From NCBI GenBank assembly GCA_012514855.1, contig JAAYZL010000164.1:1-12239 (forward strand): DNA of 12,239 nt. Reading direction: 5' to 3'. This stretch comes from Clostridiales bacterium (GTDB taxonomy: Bacteria; Bacillota_A; Clostridia; Christensenellales; Aristaeellaceae). Below are positions 5,962-12,239 of the stretch, one piece after another. The position numbers and the translations under genes are program-made. Numbering within the stretch: the first letter of the stretch is position 1; each line of letters opens with the position of its first letter. Below the pieces are notes generated by a model. That model did not search any database. It was not told where the DNA came from and saw nothing but the letters and a program-made list of their open reading frames with translations.

Positions 5962-7583
5962 TGTACTCCCTCCTCCGGGTCGACCGCGCACTCGAGCAAA
6001 TATCCTCCGGGGCTTTCGAGCATCCGCCGGACGGCATCCTCCGCGGCCTCCATGTCGGAAACGCGCGCGTACCCGATGCCGTACGCCGCGGCGATCAGCT
6101 CAAAGTCCGGGCTGCCCTCGAGGTCGACCGCGAACTCGCGGCCGCCGTAGGCCGAGCGCTGGATGCCCAGCACCATGCCGAGCTTGCCGTTTTTAAGGAT
6201 CACGATCTTGACCGGGAAGCCGTGCTGGCGCATCGTCGCCAACTCGTTCATCGACATCTGGAACGAGCCGTCGCCGCACACCGCGACCACGCACCTTTCC
6301 GGGGCGGCGGCCTTCGCGCCGATCGCCGCCGGGATCGAGTAGCCCATCGTGCCCATGCCGCCGGTCGTCAGAAACCGGCCGTTTTTCGCGCGAAAATTCC
6401 GCGCCGACCAGATCTGGTTCTGGCCGACGTCCGCGACGTAGACGCAGTTTTCCGGGAGCCTTTCCGAGAGCATCCGCACGAACGCGCCGGGGTGCAGAAA
6501 GCCGGGCTTCGATTGTTTCGCGAGCATCTTCTCGCGCTCCTTCGCGCGGTGGACGTCGAGTTCGTCGAGCCACTCGGAGCGGTCGCCCTCGAGGTCCATC
6601 TCCGAAAGTTTGGAGACGACCGCGGCGGCGTCCCCGACGAGGGGTATGGTCGCGCCGACGTTCTTGCCGATCTCGGCGGTGTCGATGTCGATGTGCACGA
6701 CGGTCGTCGATTTTTCGACCGAGTCCGGCCGCGTGATCGCGCGGTCGCCGACGCGCGCGCCGATCAGGATCAGCAGGTCGCTCCGGTCGATCGCAATGTT
6801 TCCGGTCGTCGTGCCGGTCATGCCGAGCATGCCGTAGTAGCAGGGGTGATCGGCGGGCAGAGCGCCGACGCCCATCAGCGTCGACACGACCGGCAGCCGG
6901 AATTTCTCCGCGAACGCGCGCACGATCTCCGCCGCGCCGGACAGGAACACGCCGCCGCCCGCGCAGATCAGGGGCCGCTTCGCCGCGCGGATCGCCTCCG
7001 CGACCTTCCGGATCTGCAGCGGATGCCCGGCGTGCGGCGGCTTGTAGCCGCGGATCGAGACGCCGTCCGGGTACGAAAATTCGATCATTTGCCGCTGCAC
7101 GTCGACCGGCACGTCGATCAGGACCGGCCCCTTGCGCCCGGTCGAGGCGATGTGGAACGCCTCCCTGAACACGCGCGGGAGGTCGGCGGCGGACTTGACG
7201 AGGTAGCTGTACTTCGTAAACGGCGCCGCCGCCCCGGTCGTGTCGACCTCCTGAAACACGTCGCGCCCGAGCTGGCGCGTCGCGACCTGGCCGGTGATCG
7301 CCACGAGCGGTATGCTGTCGCTGTACGCGGTCGCGATCGCGGTCAAGAGATTCGTCGCGCCGGGGCCGGAGGTGACGACGCACACGCCCGGTTTTTGGGA
7401 GATCCGCGCGTAGCCGCTCGCGGCGTGGCCCGCGCCCTGCTCGGTGCGCGTCAGCACGTGCCGGATTTTGGACGCGCGAAGGCTGTCGTAAAACGGCGCG
7501 ATGGTCGCGCCGGGATACCCGAACAGCACCGGGACGCCCTCCGCCTCGAGGCAGCGCACCATGGCTTCTGCGCCGGTGATCAT
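5958..7583 (-). CDS. ilvB: Acetolactate synthase large (catalytic) subunit
   Basis: ThDP- and FAD-dependent enzyme of 541 residues that condenses pyruvate with pyruvate or with 2-oxobutanoate, the first common step of the valine, leucine and isoleucine pathways. Motifs are FGYPGATIAPFYDSL (21-35), the catalytic glutamate in TRTEQGAGHAASGYAR (Glu48), TSGPGATNLLTAIA, the FQEVD/FTKYS region and the ThDP-Mg motif GDGSF starting at 437 and closing at Asn465. Most relatives have His before the catalytic Glu (RHEQ) where this one has Thr (RTEQ). It is slightly shorter than many family members but looks complete. ATG 7583 has only a weak ribosome site (GGGGTG), unlike the strong sites of its neighbours. 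An extended -10 sequence lies just upstream at 7604-7612. The regulatory subunit gene overlaps its 3' end. Confidence 0.96.
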   Translation of the reverse strand: MITGAEAMVRCLEAEGVPVLFGYPGATIAPFYDSLRASKIRHVLTRTEQGAGHAASGYARISQKPGVCVVTSGPGATNLLTAIATAYSDSIPLVAITGQVATRQLGRDVFQEVDTTGAAAPFTKYSYLVKSAADLPRVFREAFHIASTGRKGPVLIDVPVDVQRQMIEFSYPDGVSIRGYKPPHAGHPLQIRKVAEAIRAAKRPLICAGGGVFLSGAAEIVRAFAEKFRLPVVSTLMGVGALPADHPCYYGMLGMTGTTTGNIAIDRSDLLILIGARVGDRAITRPDSVEKSTTVVHIDIDTAEIGKNVGATIPLVGDAAAVVSKLSEMDLEGDRSEWLDELDVHRAKEREKMLAKQSKPGFLHPGAFVRMLSERLPENCVYVADVGQNQIWSARNFRAKNGRFLTTGGMGTMGYSIPAAIGAKAAAPERCVVAVCGDGSFQMSMNELATMRQHGFPVKIVILKNGKLGMVLGIQRSAYGGREFAVDLEGSPDFELIAAAYGIGYARVSDMEAAEDAVRRMLESPGGYLLECAVDPEEGVQ

Positions 7584-7603
7584 GTGTTCACCCCATTTCC
7601 GAA

Positions 7604-7612
7604 ATTATACCA
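7604..7612 (-). promoter_or_regulatory. Candidate extended -10 promoter for ilvB
   Basis: On the minus strand the sequence TGGTATAAT contains a perfect TATAAT (7609-7604) and the TGn extension that can replace a -35 box. At a 17-base spacing the -35 position reads GAGGAA, which is not consensus. A transcript would start near 7597 and leave a very short leader before ATG 7583. The motif lies at the outer edge of the intergenic repeat, so the repeat may carry the promoter. The aligned position in the other repeat copy reads TGGTATTAC, which is weaker. Confidence 0.5.
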
Positions 7613-7714
7613 ATCCAAAATATTAATTCCTCGTCGTGCCAAGTCTTTTCGCGCAGAACTTTGTCGCTCTCCGCTCAACGTAGGACCCCGGCTACGCCTC
7701 GCTCCGGCTCCGGT

Positions 7715-7780
7715 GCCTTTGTCAATTGAAAATTGCCAAAGGCAGTCGCCTTGGCGACTTGAAATTCCTTCGGAATTTCA
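7715..7780. repeat. Three abutting hairpins inside repeat copy B
   Basis: Three inverted repeats follow one another with no spacer. GCCTTTGTCAATT pairs with AATTGCCAAAGGC (7715-7743, 13-bp stem with one mismatch, 3-base loop). AGTCGCC pairs with GGCGACT (7744-7759, 2-base loop). TGAAATTCC pairs with GGAATTTCA (7760-7780, 3-base loop). The block is missing from the related copy A, so it is probably a separate insertion or module. No U-run follows on either strand, so it does not look like a terminator. Confidence 0.78.
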
Positions 7781-7842
7781 ACCTCTAGTTCTGCATCGAA
7801 AATCCCTCGGCCCTTTGGAGTAATTAATATTCTTCCTCGGTA

Positions 7843-8916
7843 TTATTTAAGCGCCGAGAGTATATGTTCCGCCATCGCGCCCGTGCCGACGACATGCCCG
7901 CCGGCGGACGCGATGTCCGCGGTGCGCAGTCCCCCGTCGAGCGCGCGCAGGACGGCGCTTTCGACGGCTTCCGCGGCGTCCGGGCGGCCGAGCGAGTGCC
8001 TGAGAAGCAGCGCCGCGGAGAGGATCGAGCCGATCGGGTTCGCCAGGTCCTTCCCGGCGATGTCCGGCGCGGAGCCGTGGATCGGCTCGTACAGGCCGAG
8101 CGTTCCCTCGCCGAGGGAGGCCGAGGGCAGCATGCCGATCGAGCCGGTGATCTGCGACGCCTCGTCGGAGAGTATGTCGCCGAACATGTTGCCGGTGACG
8201 ATCGTGTCGAACTGCCCCGGCCGGCGCACGAGCTGCATCGCGCAGTTGTCGACGTACATGTGCGTGAGCGCTACGTCCGGGTATTCGCGCGCCGTCTCGC
8301 CCGCGATTTCGCGCCACAGCCGCGAGGATTCGAGCACGTTCGCCTTGTCGACCGAGCACAGCCGGCCCTTTCGCCCGCGCGCGATGTCGAACGCGACCTT
8401 CAGGATGCGCCGGATCTCGCGCGCGGAGTATTCCTCCGTGTCGAACGCGACCATGCCGCCGTCCTTCTCGAAGCGCCCGCGCCGCCCGAAGTAGATGCCG
8501 CCGGTCAGCTCGCGCACGACCAAAATGTCGATGCCGTCGCCGAGTATCTCGTCCCTGAGCGGCGACGCGGAGCGCAGCGCCGGGTAGACGACGGCCGGGC
8601 GCAGGTTCGCGTACAGCCCGAGCGCCCCGCGGATGCCGAGCAGCCCCTTCTCCGGGCGGAGGTCGCCGGGGAGCGCGTCCCACTTCGGCCCGCCGACCGC
8701 GCCGAGCAGCACGGCGGCGGAATTCCTGCAGGCGGAAATCGTGTCCTCCGGGAGCGGCCGGCCGAACGCGTCGATCGCGGCCCCGCCGATCGGGAACTCG
8801 GCCGCGCGGACCGAGAATCCGGAGAGCGCCGCGGCTTTTTCGAGCACCGCGACCGCCGCGCGCGTGATCTCCGGGCCGATGCCGTCGCCCGGCAGCACCG
8901 CGATGTCGTAGGTCAT
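7843..8916 (-). CDS. leuB: 3-isopropylmalate dehydrogenase
   Basis: NAD-dependent enzyme of 357 residues that oxidises (2R,3S)-3-isopropylmalate to the 2-keto acid that loses CO2 to give 4-methyl-2-oxopentanoate, the leucine precursor. Motifs are [11 protein letters not shown] at the N-terminus, [13 protein letters not shown] (substrate contact), [32 protein letters not shown] with [13 protein letters not shown] (metal and substrate), and [18 protein letters not shown], where the Asp after GSAP fits NAD preference. ATG 8916 overlaps the leuD TGA (ATGA), and AAGGGG lies 7 bases upstream. The C-terminus is normal and ends in ILSALK. After the stop comes the palindromic repeat, then ilvB. Confidence 0.97.
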   Translation of the reverse strand: MTYDIAVLPGDGIGPEITRAAVAVLEKAAALSGFSVRAAEFPIGGAAIDAFGRPLPEDTISACRNSAAVLLGAVGGPKWDALPGDLRPEKGLLGIRGALGLYANLRPAVVYPALRSASPLRDEILGDGIDILVVRELTGGIYFGRRGRFEKDGGMVAFDTEEYSAREIRRILKVAFDIARGRKGRLCSVDKANVLESSRLWREIAGETAREYPDVALTHMYVDNCAMQLVRRPGQFDTIVTGNMFGDILSDEASQITGSIGMLPSASLGEGTLGLYEPIHGSAPDIAGKDLANPIGSILSAALLLRHSLGRPDAAEAVESAVLRALDGGLRTADIASAGGHVVGTGAMAEHILSALK

Positions 8917-9416
8917 GGTTGCGCCCCTTCCCGCCGCGCGCGGATCGAGTTGACGAGCCCGCCGGCATCGATGATCTGCTGCATGAACGGCGGGAACGGC
9001 GCGGCGACGTAGGTCTTTCCGCTGCGGAGATTCAAAATCGCGCCGGCGTCGAGGTCGACCGAGAGCTCGTCGCCGTTTTCTGCGTCCTCCGCGGCCTCCG
9101 GGCACTCGAGCACCGGAAGTCCTATGTTGATGGCGTTCCGGAAGAAGATGCGCGCGAAGTTCTTCGCGATGACGCAGGAGATGCCGGCCGCCTTGATCGC
9201 GACGGGCGCGTGCTCGCGGCTCGAGCCGCAGCCGAAGTTCAATCCGCCGACGATGATGTCGCCGGGCCGGACGCGCCGGACGAACTCGGCGTCGATGTCC
9301 TCCATGCAGTGCGCGGCGAGGAACGCCGGGTCGGGGTTGTTGAGCATCCGCGCCGGGATGATGACGTCGGTGTCGATGTGGTCGCCGTACTTGTGCACAA
9401 AACCGTTCAGCTTCAT
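8913..9416 (-). CDS. leuD: 3-isopropylmalate dehydratase small subunit
   Basis: The 167-residue swivel-domain subunit pairs with LeuC to isomerise 2-isopropylmalate to 3-isopropylmalate. It begins with [21 protein letters not shown] and contains the aconitase-type substrate loop [14 protein letters not shown] and the [22 protein letters not shown] segment. Its length is that of the short form found with 420-residue LeuC proteins in many Bacillota and archaea; E. coli LeuD is about 200 residues. ATG 9416 overlaps the leuC stop (ATGA). The ribosome site is a modest AAGGGGG 9 bases upstream, so coupling to leuC translation would help keep the subunits in balance. Confidence 0.96.
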   Translation of the reverse strand: MKLNGFVHKYGDHIDTDVIIPARMLNNPDPAFLAAHCMEDIDAEFVRRVRPGDIIVGGLNFGCGSSREHAPVAIKAAGISCVIAKNFARIFFRNAINIGLPVLECPEAAEDAENGDELSVDLDAGAILNLRSGKTYVAAPFPPFMQQIIDAGGLVNSIRARREGAQP

Positions 9417-10690
9417 CGCGCTTTTCCCCCTTCCAGATGTTCCGGGCCCGCGATATACCCCGCGACCGCGGACGCCGCGGCCACCGCGGGCGACGCGAGA
9501 TAGATCTCGCTCTTTGTATGCCCCATGCGGCCGACAAAATTGCGGTTCGTCGTCGAGACGCAGCGCTCGCCCTCGGCCAAGACGCCCATGTGCCCGCCGA
9601 GGCACGGCCCGCAGGTGGGCGTCGAGACCGCCGCGCCCGCGTCGACGAAGACGTTCATCAGCCCCTCGTCGACGCACTGCCTCCAGATCGCCTGCGTCGC
9701 CGGAATGACGATCGCGCGCACGTGGCCGGCGACGGTGCGGCCCCTGAGGATCTCCGCGGCGGCGCGCATGTCCGACATCCGGCCGTTCGTGCACGAGCCG
9801 ATGACGACCTGATCGATCTTGATGCGTTCCCTCTCCGCCTCCTCTATGCCGCGCGCGTTTTCCGGCAGGTGGGGGAACGCGACCGTCAGCGGCACCTGAT
9901 CGAGGTCCAGCTCGATCTCGCGGACATAATGCGCGTCCGGGTCGGCCTGATACGCGGTTCCGGGATTTCCGCCGTGCTCCGCGACGTATTGGAGCGTCTG
10001 CTCGTCGACCGGGAAGATGCCGTTCTTCGCGCCCGCCTCGACCGCCATGTTCGCGATGGTGAAGCGGTCGTCCATCGCAAGCGCCGCGACGTCCCCGGCG
10101 AACTCGATCGACTGATAGCGCGCGCCGTCGACGCCGAGGATTCCGATCAGGTGCAATACGACGTCCTTTCCGGAGGCGTATTTTCGGAGCTTCCCCTTGA
10201 GGTTGACCTTGATCGCCTCCGGAACCCGGAACCACGCGGTTCCGGTGGCCATGCCGGCGGCCATGTCGGTCGAGCCGACGCCGGTCGCGAACGCGCCGAG
10301 CGCGCCGTGCGTGCAGGTGTGGCTGTCCGCGCCGATGACCGCGTCGCCGGGCTTGATGAGCCCCGATTCCGGCAGCAGCGCGTGCTCGACGCCCACCTTG
10401 CCGACCTCGAAGTGGCGGGTGCCCATCTTGCGCGCGAACTCCCGGAGCTTCTTTGTCAGCGCCGCGGCCTGGATGTCCTTGTTCGGCGTGAAGTGGTCGG
10501 GGATCAGCGCGACCCGCTTTCCGTCGAACACCCGGTCCACGCCCATTTTGTAGAACTCGTCGATGGCCACCGGGCCCGTGATGTCGTTTCCGAACACGAG
10601 GTCGAGATTGCACTCGATCAGCTGTCCCTCCGAGACCTCGTCGAGGCCAGCCTTCGCCGCGAGTATCCTCTGCGTCATGGTCATTCCCAC
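9413..10690 (-). CDS. leuC: 3-isopropylmalate dehydratase large subunit
   Basis: This 425-residue aconitase-family protein carries the 4Fe-4S cluster and forms the isomerase with LeuD. Cluster cysteines are Cys300 in GSCTNGR and Cys360 and Cys363 in TCGPCLGG. Other motifs are [41 protein letters not shown] and the C-terminal [12 protein letters not shown]. The length and sequence style belong to the short LeuC/homoaconitase group, not the 466-residue E. coli type. The start is probably GTG 10690, because AAAGGAGG (10699-10706) is 8 bases upstream. ATG 10684 (14 bases from the site) and ATG 10678 are in-frame alternatives that would shorten it by 2 or 4 residues. The upstream gap to leuA is occupied by palindromic repeat copy A. 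Confidence 0.95.
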   Translation of the reverse strand: MGMTMTQRILAAKAGLDEVSEGQLIECNLDLVFGNDITGPVAIDEFYKMGVDRVFDGKRVALIPDHFTPNKDIQAAALTKKLREFARKMGTRHFEVGKVGVEHALLPESGLIKPGDAVIGADSHTCTHGALGAFATGVGSTDMAAGMATGTAWFRVPEAIKVNLKGKLRKYASGKDVVLHLIGILGVDGARYQSIEFAGDVAALAMDDRFTIANMAVEAGAKNGIFPVDEQTLQYVAEHGGNPGTAYQADPDAHYVREIELDLDQVPLTVAFPHLPENARGIEEAERERIKIDQVVIGSCTNGRMSDMRAAAEILRGRTVAGHVRAIVIPATQAIWRQCVDEGLMNVFVDAGAAVSTPTCGPCLGGHMGVLAEGERCVSTTNRNFVGRMGHTKSEIYLASPAVAAASAVAGYIAGPEHLEGGKAR

Positions 10691-10710
10691 GGTTGCGCCC
10701 TCCTTTCGGG

Positions 10711-10860
10711 GTAATACCAATTCCAAACCTTGATTCGTCGTTGCGGCGGCTCTTTTCGCGCGGGGCGGTGTCGCCTTCCGCGCAACGTAGCGCTGCTACG
10801 CGTCGCTCCGGCTCCTTGCCCCGCATCGAAAACCCCCTGCCGCTTTGGGCGAATTATTGT
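10711..10860 (-). repeat. Imperfect palindromic intergenic repeat, copy A (leuA-leuC)
   Basis: This non-coding element of about 150 bases occupies most of the 187-base gap between leuA and leuC. Arms pair as TTTTCG (10753-10758) with CGAAAA (10827-10832) and GCGGGGC (10760-10766) with GCCCCGC (10818-10824). Nearer the tip CGTAGC (10786-10791) pairs with GCTACG (10795-10800) around a 3-base loop. It shares order and many sequence blocks with copy B at 7604-7835, but its main stem has different bases that still pair. There is no U-run on the minus strand, so it is not an obvious terminator. It ends just before the leuC ribosome site. Confidence 0.75.
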
Positions 10861-10877
10861 TTTCCGTCGGCATAAGG

Positions 10878-12239
10878 TTACGCGCTCGCGCCCTTTTCCC
10901 GCGCCAGCGCGCGATTGATGGCGTTGACATAGGCGAGGATCGACGACTCGATGATGTCGCTCGCGAGGCCGCGGCCCGTAAAGGTCCCGTCGCCGTGCTT
11001 TACGCGGACGGTGACCTCGCCGAGCGCGTCCCGGCCCTCGGTGACGGCCTTGATGTCGTACGCGGCCAGCGGCCACTGACCGCCGACGATGCGCGCGACC
11101 GCGTTGTACGCGGCGTCGATCGGCCCGTCGCCGGTCGCGGCCTCGGTCGCGGTCTCCGAGCCGTGGACGAGCGATACGCTCGCCATCGCCTGCATGCGGT
11201 TGCCGCTCTGTATCTGGAACGTGTCCATCCTGTAGGTCGCGGGCACGTCGGCGAGCTTCTGGCTCATCAGCACCTCGAGGTCGTCCTCGGTGATCGTCTT
11301 TTTGCGGTCGGCCAGGTCCTTGAACCGAACGAACGCGTCGTCGATCTCCTCCCTGGAAAGAGTGTACCCCATGGCCTTCAGCTTGTCAACAAATGCGTGC
11401 CGGCCGGACAGCTTTCCGAGCACCATCGTGCTCTCGGTCTTGCCGACGGACTGCGGCGTCATGATCTCGTAGGTCATGGGGTTTGCGAGCACGCCGTGCT
11501 GGTGGATGCCGGATTCGTGCGCGAACGCGTTTTGGCCGACGATCGACTTGTTGATCGCGACCGGCACGCCCGTGAACTTCGAGACGCGCTGGCTGGTGCG
11601 GTAGATCCTCGTCGTGTCGATGCCGTGCCCGACGTTGTAGAGCTTGGAGCGCGTCTGAAGCGCCATCACGACCTCCTCCACCGGGCAGTTGCCCGCGCGC
11701 TCGCCGAGGCCGTTGACCGTCGTCTCGACCTGCCGCGCGCCGTTCTGGATCGCCGACAGCGTGTTCGCGACCGCGAGGCCGAGGTCGTTGTGGCAGTGGA
11801 CGCTGACGATCGCCCGGCCGATGTTCGGGACGTTTTCAAGGACGCTCCGGATGAGCTGCCCGTACTCCAGGGGCATCGCGTAGCCGACGGTGTCCGGGAG
11901 GTTGACGGTCGTCGCGCCCGCGTCGATGACGGCCTCGAGCACCTTGTAGAGGAATTGCGGGTCCGAGCGGCTCGCGTCCTCGCAGGAGAACTCGACGTCC
12001 TCGCACAATGTCTTCGCGAGCCTGACGCCCTCGACCGCGCGCCTTAGCACTTCGTCCGGCTCCATGCGCAGCTTGTACTTCATGTGGATTTCGCTGGTCG
12101 CGAGGAACACGTGTATGCGCGGCTTCCTGCCGAAGCGCACCGCCTCCCAGCCGCGCTCGATGTCCGCGGGAACGCAGCGGCACAGCGCCGCGACCGAGCA
12201 GTTGACGCTCTTGGAGACCGCGCGCACCGCTTCGAAGTC
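10878..12239 (-). CDS. leuA: 2-isopropylmalate synthase (5' end beyond the window)
   Basis: Catalyses condensation of acetyl-CoA with 3-methyl-2-oxobutanoate, the first committed step of leucine synthesis. The frame is open to the right edge, where it reads D-F-E-A-V-R-A-V, matching about residue 53 of E. coli LeuA, so roughly 50 N-terminal residues are missing. Catalytic-barrel motifs are [35 protein letters not shown]-type [11 protein letters not shown], the metal-binding [14 protein letters not shown] and [29 protein letters not shown] follows in the linker. The C-terminal LeuA dimer domain, which binds leucine for feedback inhibition, is present (DTFQIQSGN to [20 protein letters not shown]). 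The GTG at 12225-12227 is an internal valine codon, not the start. The stop TAA lies at 10878-10880. The promoter and any leader are outside the window. Confidence 0.96.
   Translation of the reverse strand, partial: DFEAVRAVSKSVNCSVAALCRCVPADIERGWEAVRFGRKPRIHVFLATSEIHMKYKLRMEPDEVLRRAVEGVRLAKTLCEDVEFSCEDASRSDPQFLYKVLEAVIDAGATTVNLPDTVGYAMPLEYGQLIRSVLENVPNIGRAIVSVHCHNDLGLAVANTLSAIQNGARQVETTVNGLGERAGNCPVEEVVMALQTRSKLYNVGHGIDTTRIYRTSQRVSKFTGVPVAINKSIVGQNAFAHESGIHQHGVLANPMTYEIMTPQSVGKTESTMVLGKLSGRHAFVDKLKAMGYTLSREEIDDAFVRFKDLADRKKTITEDDLEVLMSQKLADVPATYRMDTFQIQSGNRMQAMASVSLVHGSETATEAATGDGPIDAAYNAVARIVGGQWPLAAYDIKAVTEGRDALGEVTVRVKHGDGTFTGRGLASDIIESSILAYVNAINRALAREKGASA

Larger units (their letters stand above)
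7604..7835 (-). repeat. Imperfect palindromic intergenic repeat, copy B (leuB-ilvB)
   Basis: This fills nearly the whole 259-base gap between leuB and ilvB and is AT-richer than the genes. The outer arms AATATTAATT (7619-7628) and AATTAATATT (7822-7831) pair perfectly over 10 bases. Inside, TTTTCG (7646-7651) pairs with CGAAAA (7797-7802) and GCAGAACT (7653-7660) with AGTTCTGC (7787-7794). Blocks such as GCTCCGGCTCC, the CAACGTAG...GCTACG region, TTTTCGCGC and CATCGAAAA are shared with copy A at 10711-10860. It also contains an 80-base stretch absent from copy A, which holds three hairpins. It looks like a small non-coding mobile (MITE- or REP-like) element; no ORF or transposase is present. 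Confidence 0.75.

Noticed and set aside
7584..7842. Terminator between leuB and ilvB
   Set aside because: Hairpins are present but none is followed by a U-run in the direction of transcription; they belong to the repeat element.
10711..10719. Promoter at the edge of repeat copy A before leuC
   Set aside because: TGGTATTAC differs from TATAAT at two positions and lacks a -35 box, so I do not list it as a feature.
10691..10877. T-box or other riboswitch between leuA and leuC
   Set aside because: No T-box consensus or specifier-loop layout is visible, and the sequence is homologous to the leuB-ilvB repeat, which points to a dispersed element.
12225..12227. GTG as the start of leuA
   Set aside because: The frame stays open to the window edge and the upstream residues (D-F-E-A) match the internal LeuA sequence, so this is an internal valine codon of a truncated gene.

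Overview
This window is one long branched-chain amino acid biosynthesis locus. Every gene I can support lies on the minus strand, so the cluster is transcribed from right to left: leuA (5' end outside the window) - leuC - leuD - leuB - ilvB - ilvN - ilvC - a DUF815-type AAA+ ATPase - ilvD - [promoter and attenuator] - ilvA - a second ilvB-like gene that runs off the left edge. The DNA is GC-rich, Shine-Dalgarno sites are strong (AAGGAGG type), and the proteins look like those of Bacillota. The two-subunit isopropylmalate dehydratase of the short LeuC type, the IlvD with a [10 protein letters not shown] motif and the DUF815 ATPase suggest a high-GC Clostridia-like bacterium, perhaps a gut lineage. 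This placement is inference; nothing in the window fixes the taxon.

Right part (7843-12239): the leucine branch. LeuA makes isopropylmalate, LeuCD isomerises it and LeuB oxidises and decarboxylates it. leuC/leuD and leuD/leuB overlap by 4 bases (ATGA). Middle part (1560-7583): the common ilv pathway. IlvBN makes acetolactate or acetohydroxybutyrate, IlvC reduces and isomerises it and IlvD dehydrates it to the 2-keto acid. ilvB/ilvN overlap by GTGA. An ATPase of unknown role sits between ilvC and ilvD, and its stop codon overlaps the ilvD start (ATGA).

Left part (1-1559): a second transcription unit for isoleucine. Right after ilvD there is a near-consensus sigma-70 promoter (TTGACA-17-TATACT). 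It is followed by a strong ribosome site, a 22-codon leader peptide that begins M-S-I-L-S-S-I-I-I, and a hairpin with a U-run just before ilvA. This has the layout of a ribosome-mediated, isoleucine-sensing attenuator, which I judge the most informative regulatory signal here. ilvA is followed after 17 bases by the start of a second acetolactate synthase large subunit.

The two longer gaps inside the leu-ilv unit (leuA-leuC and leuB-ilvB) hold two related copies of an imperfect palindromic repeat. Their main stem differs in sequence between copies but keeps its pairing. The leuB-ilvB copy also carries three abutting hairpins and ends in an extended -10 promoter-like sequence facing ilvB. No gap longer than 300 bases lacks a gene, and I see no tRNA, rRNA, CRISPR array, T-box or transposase.
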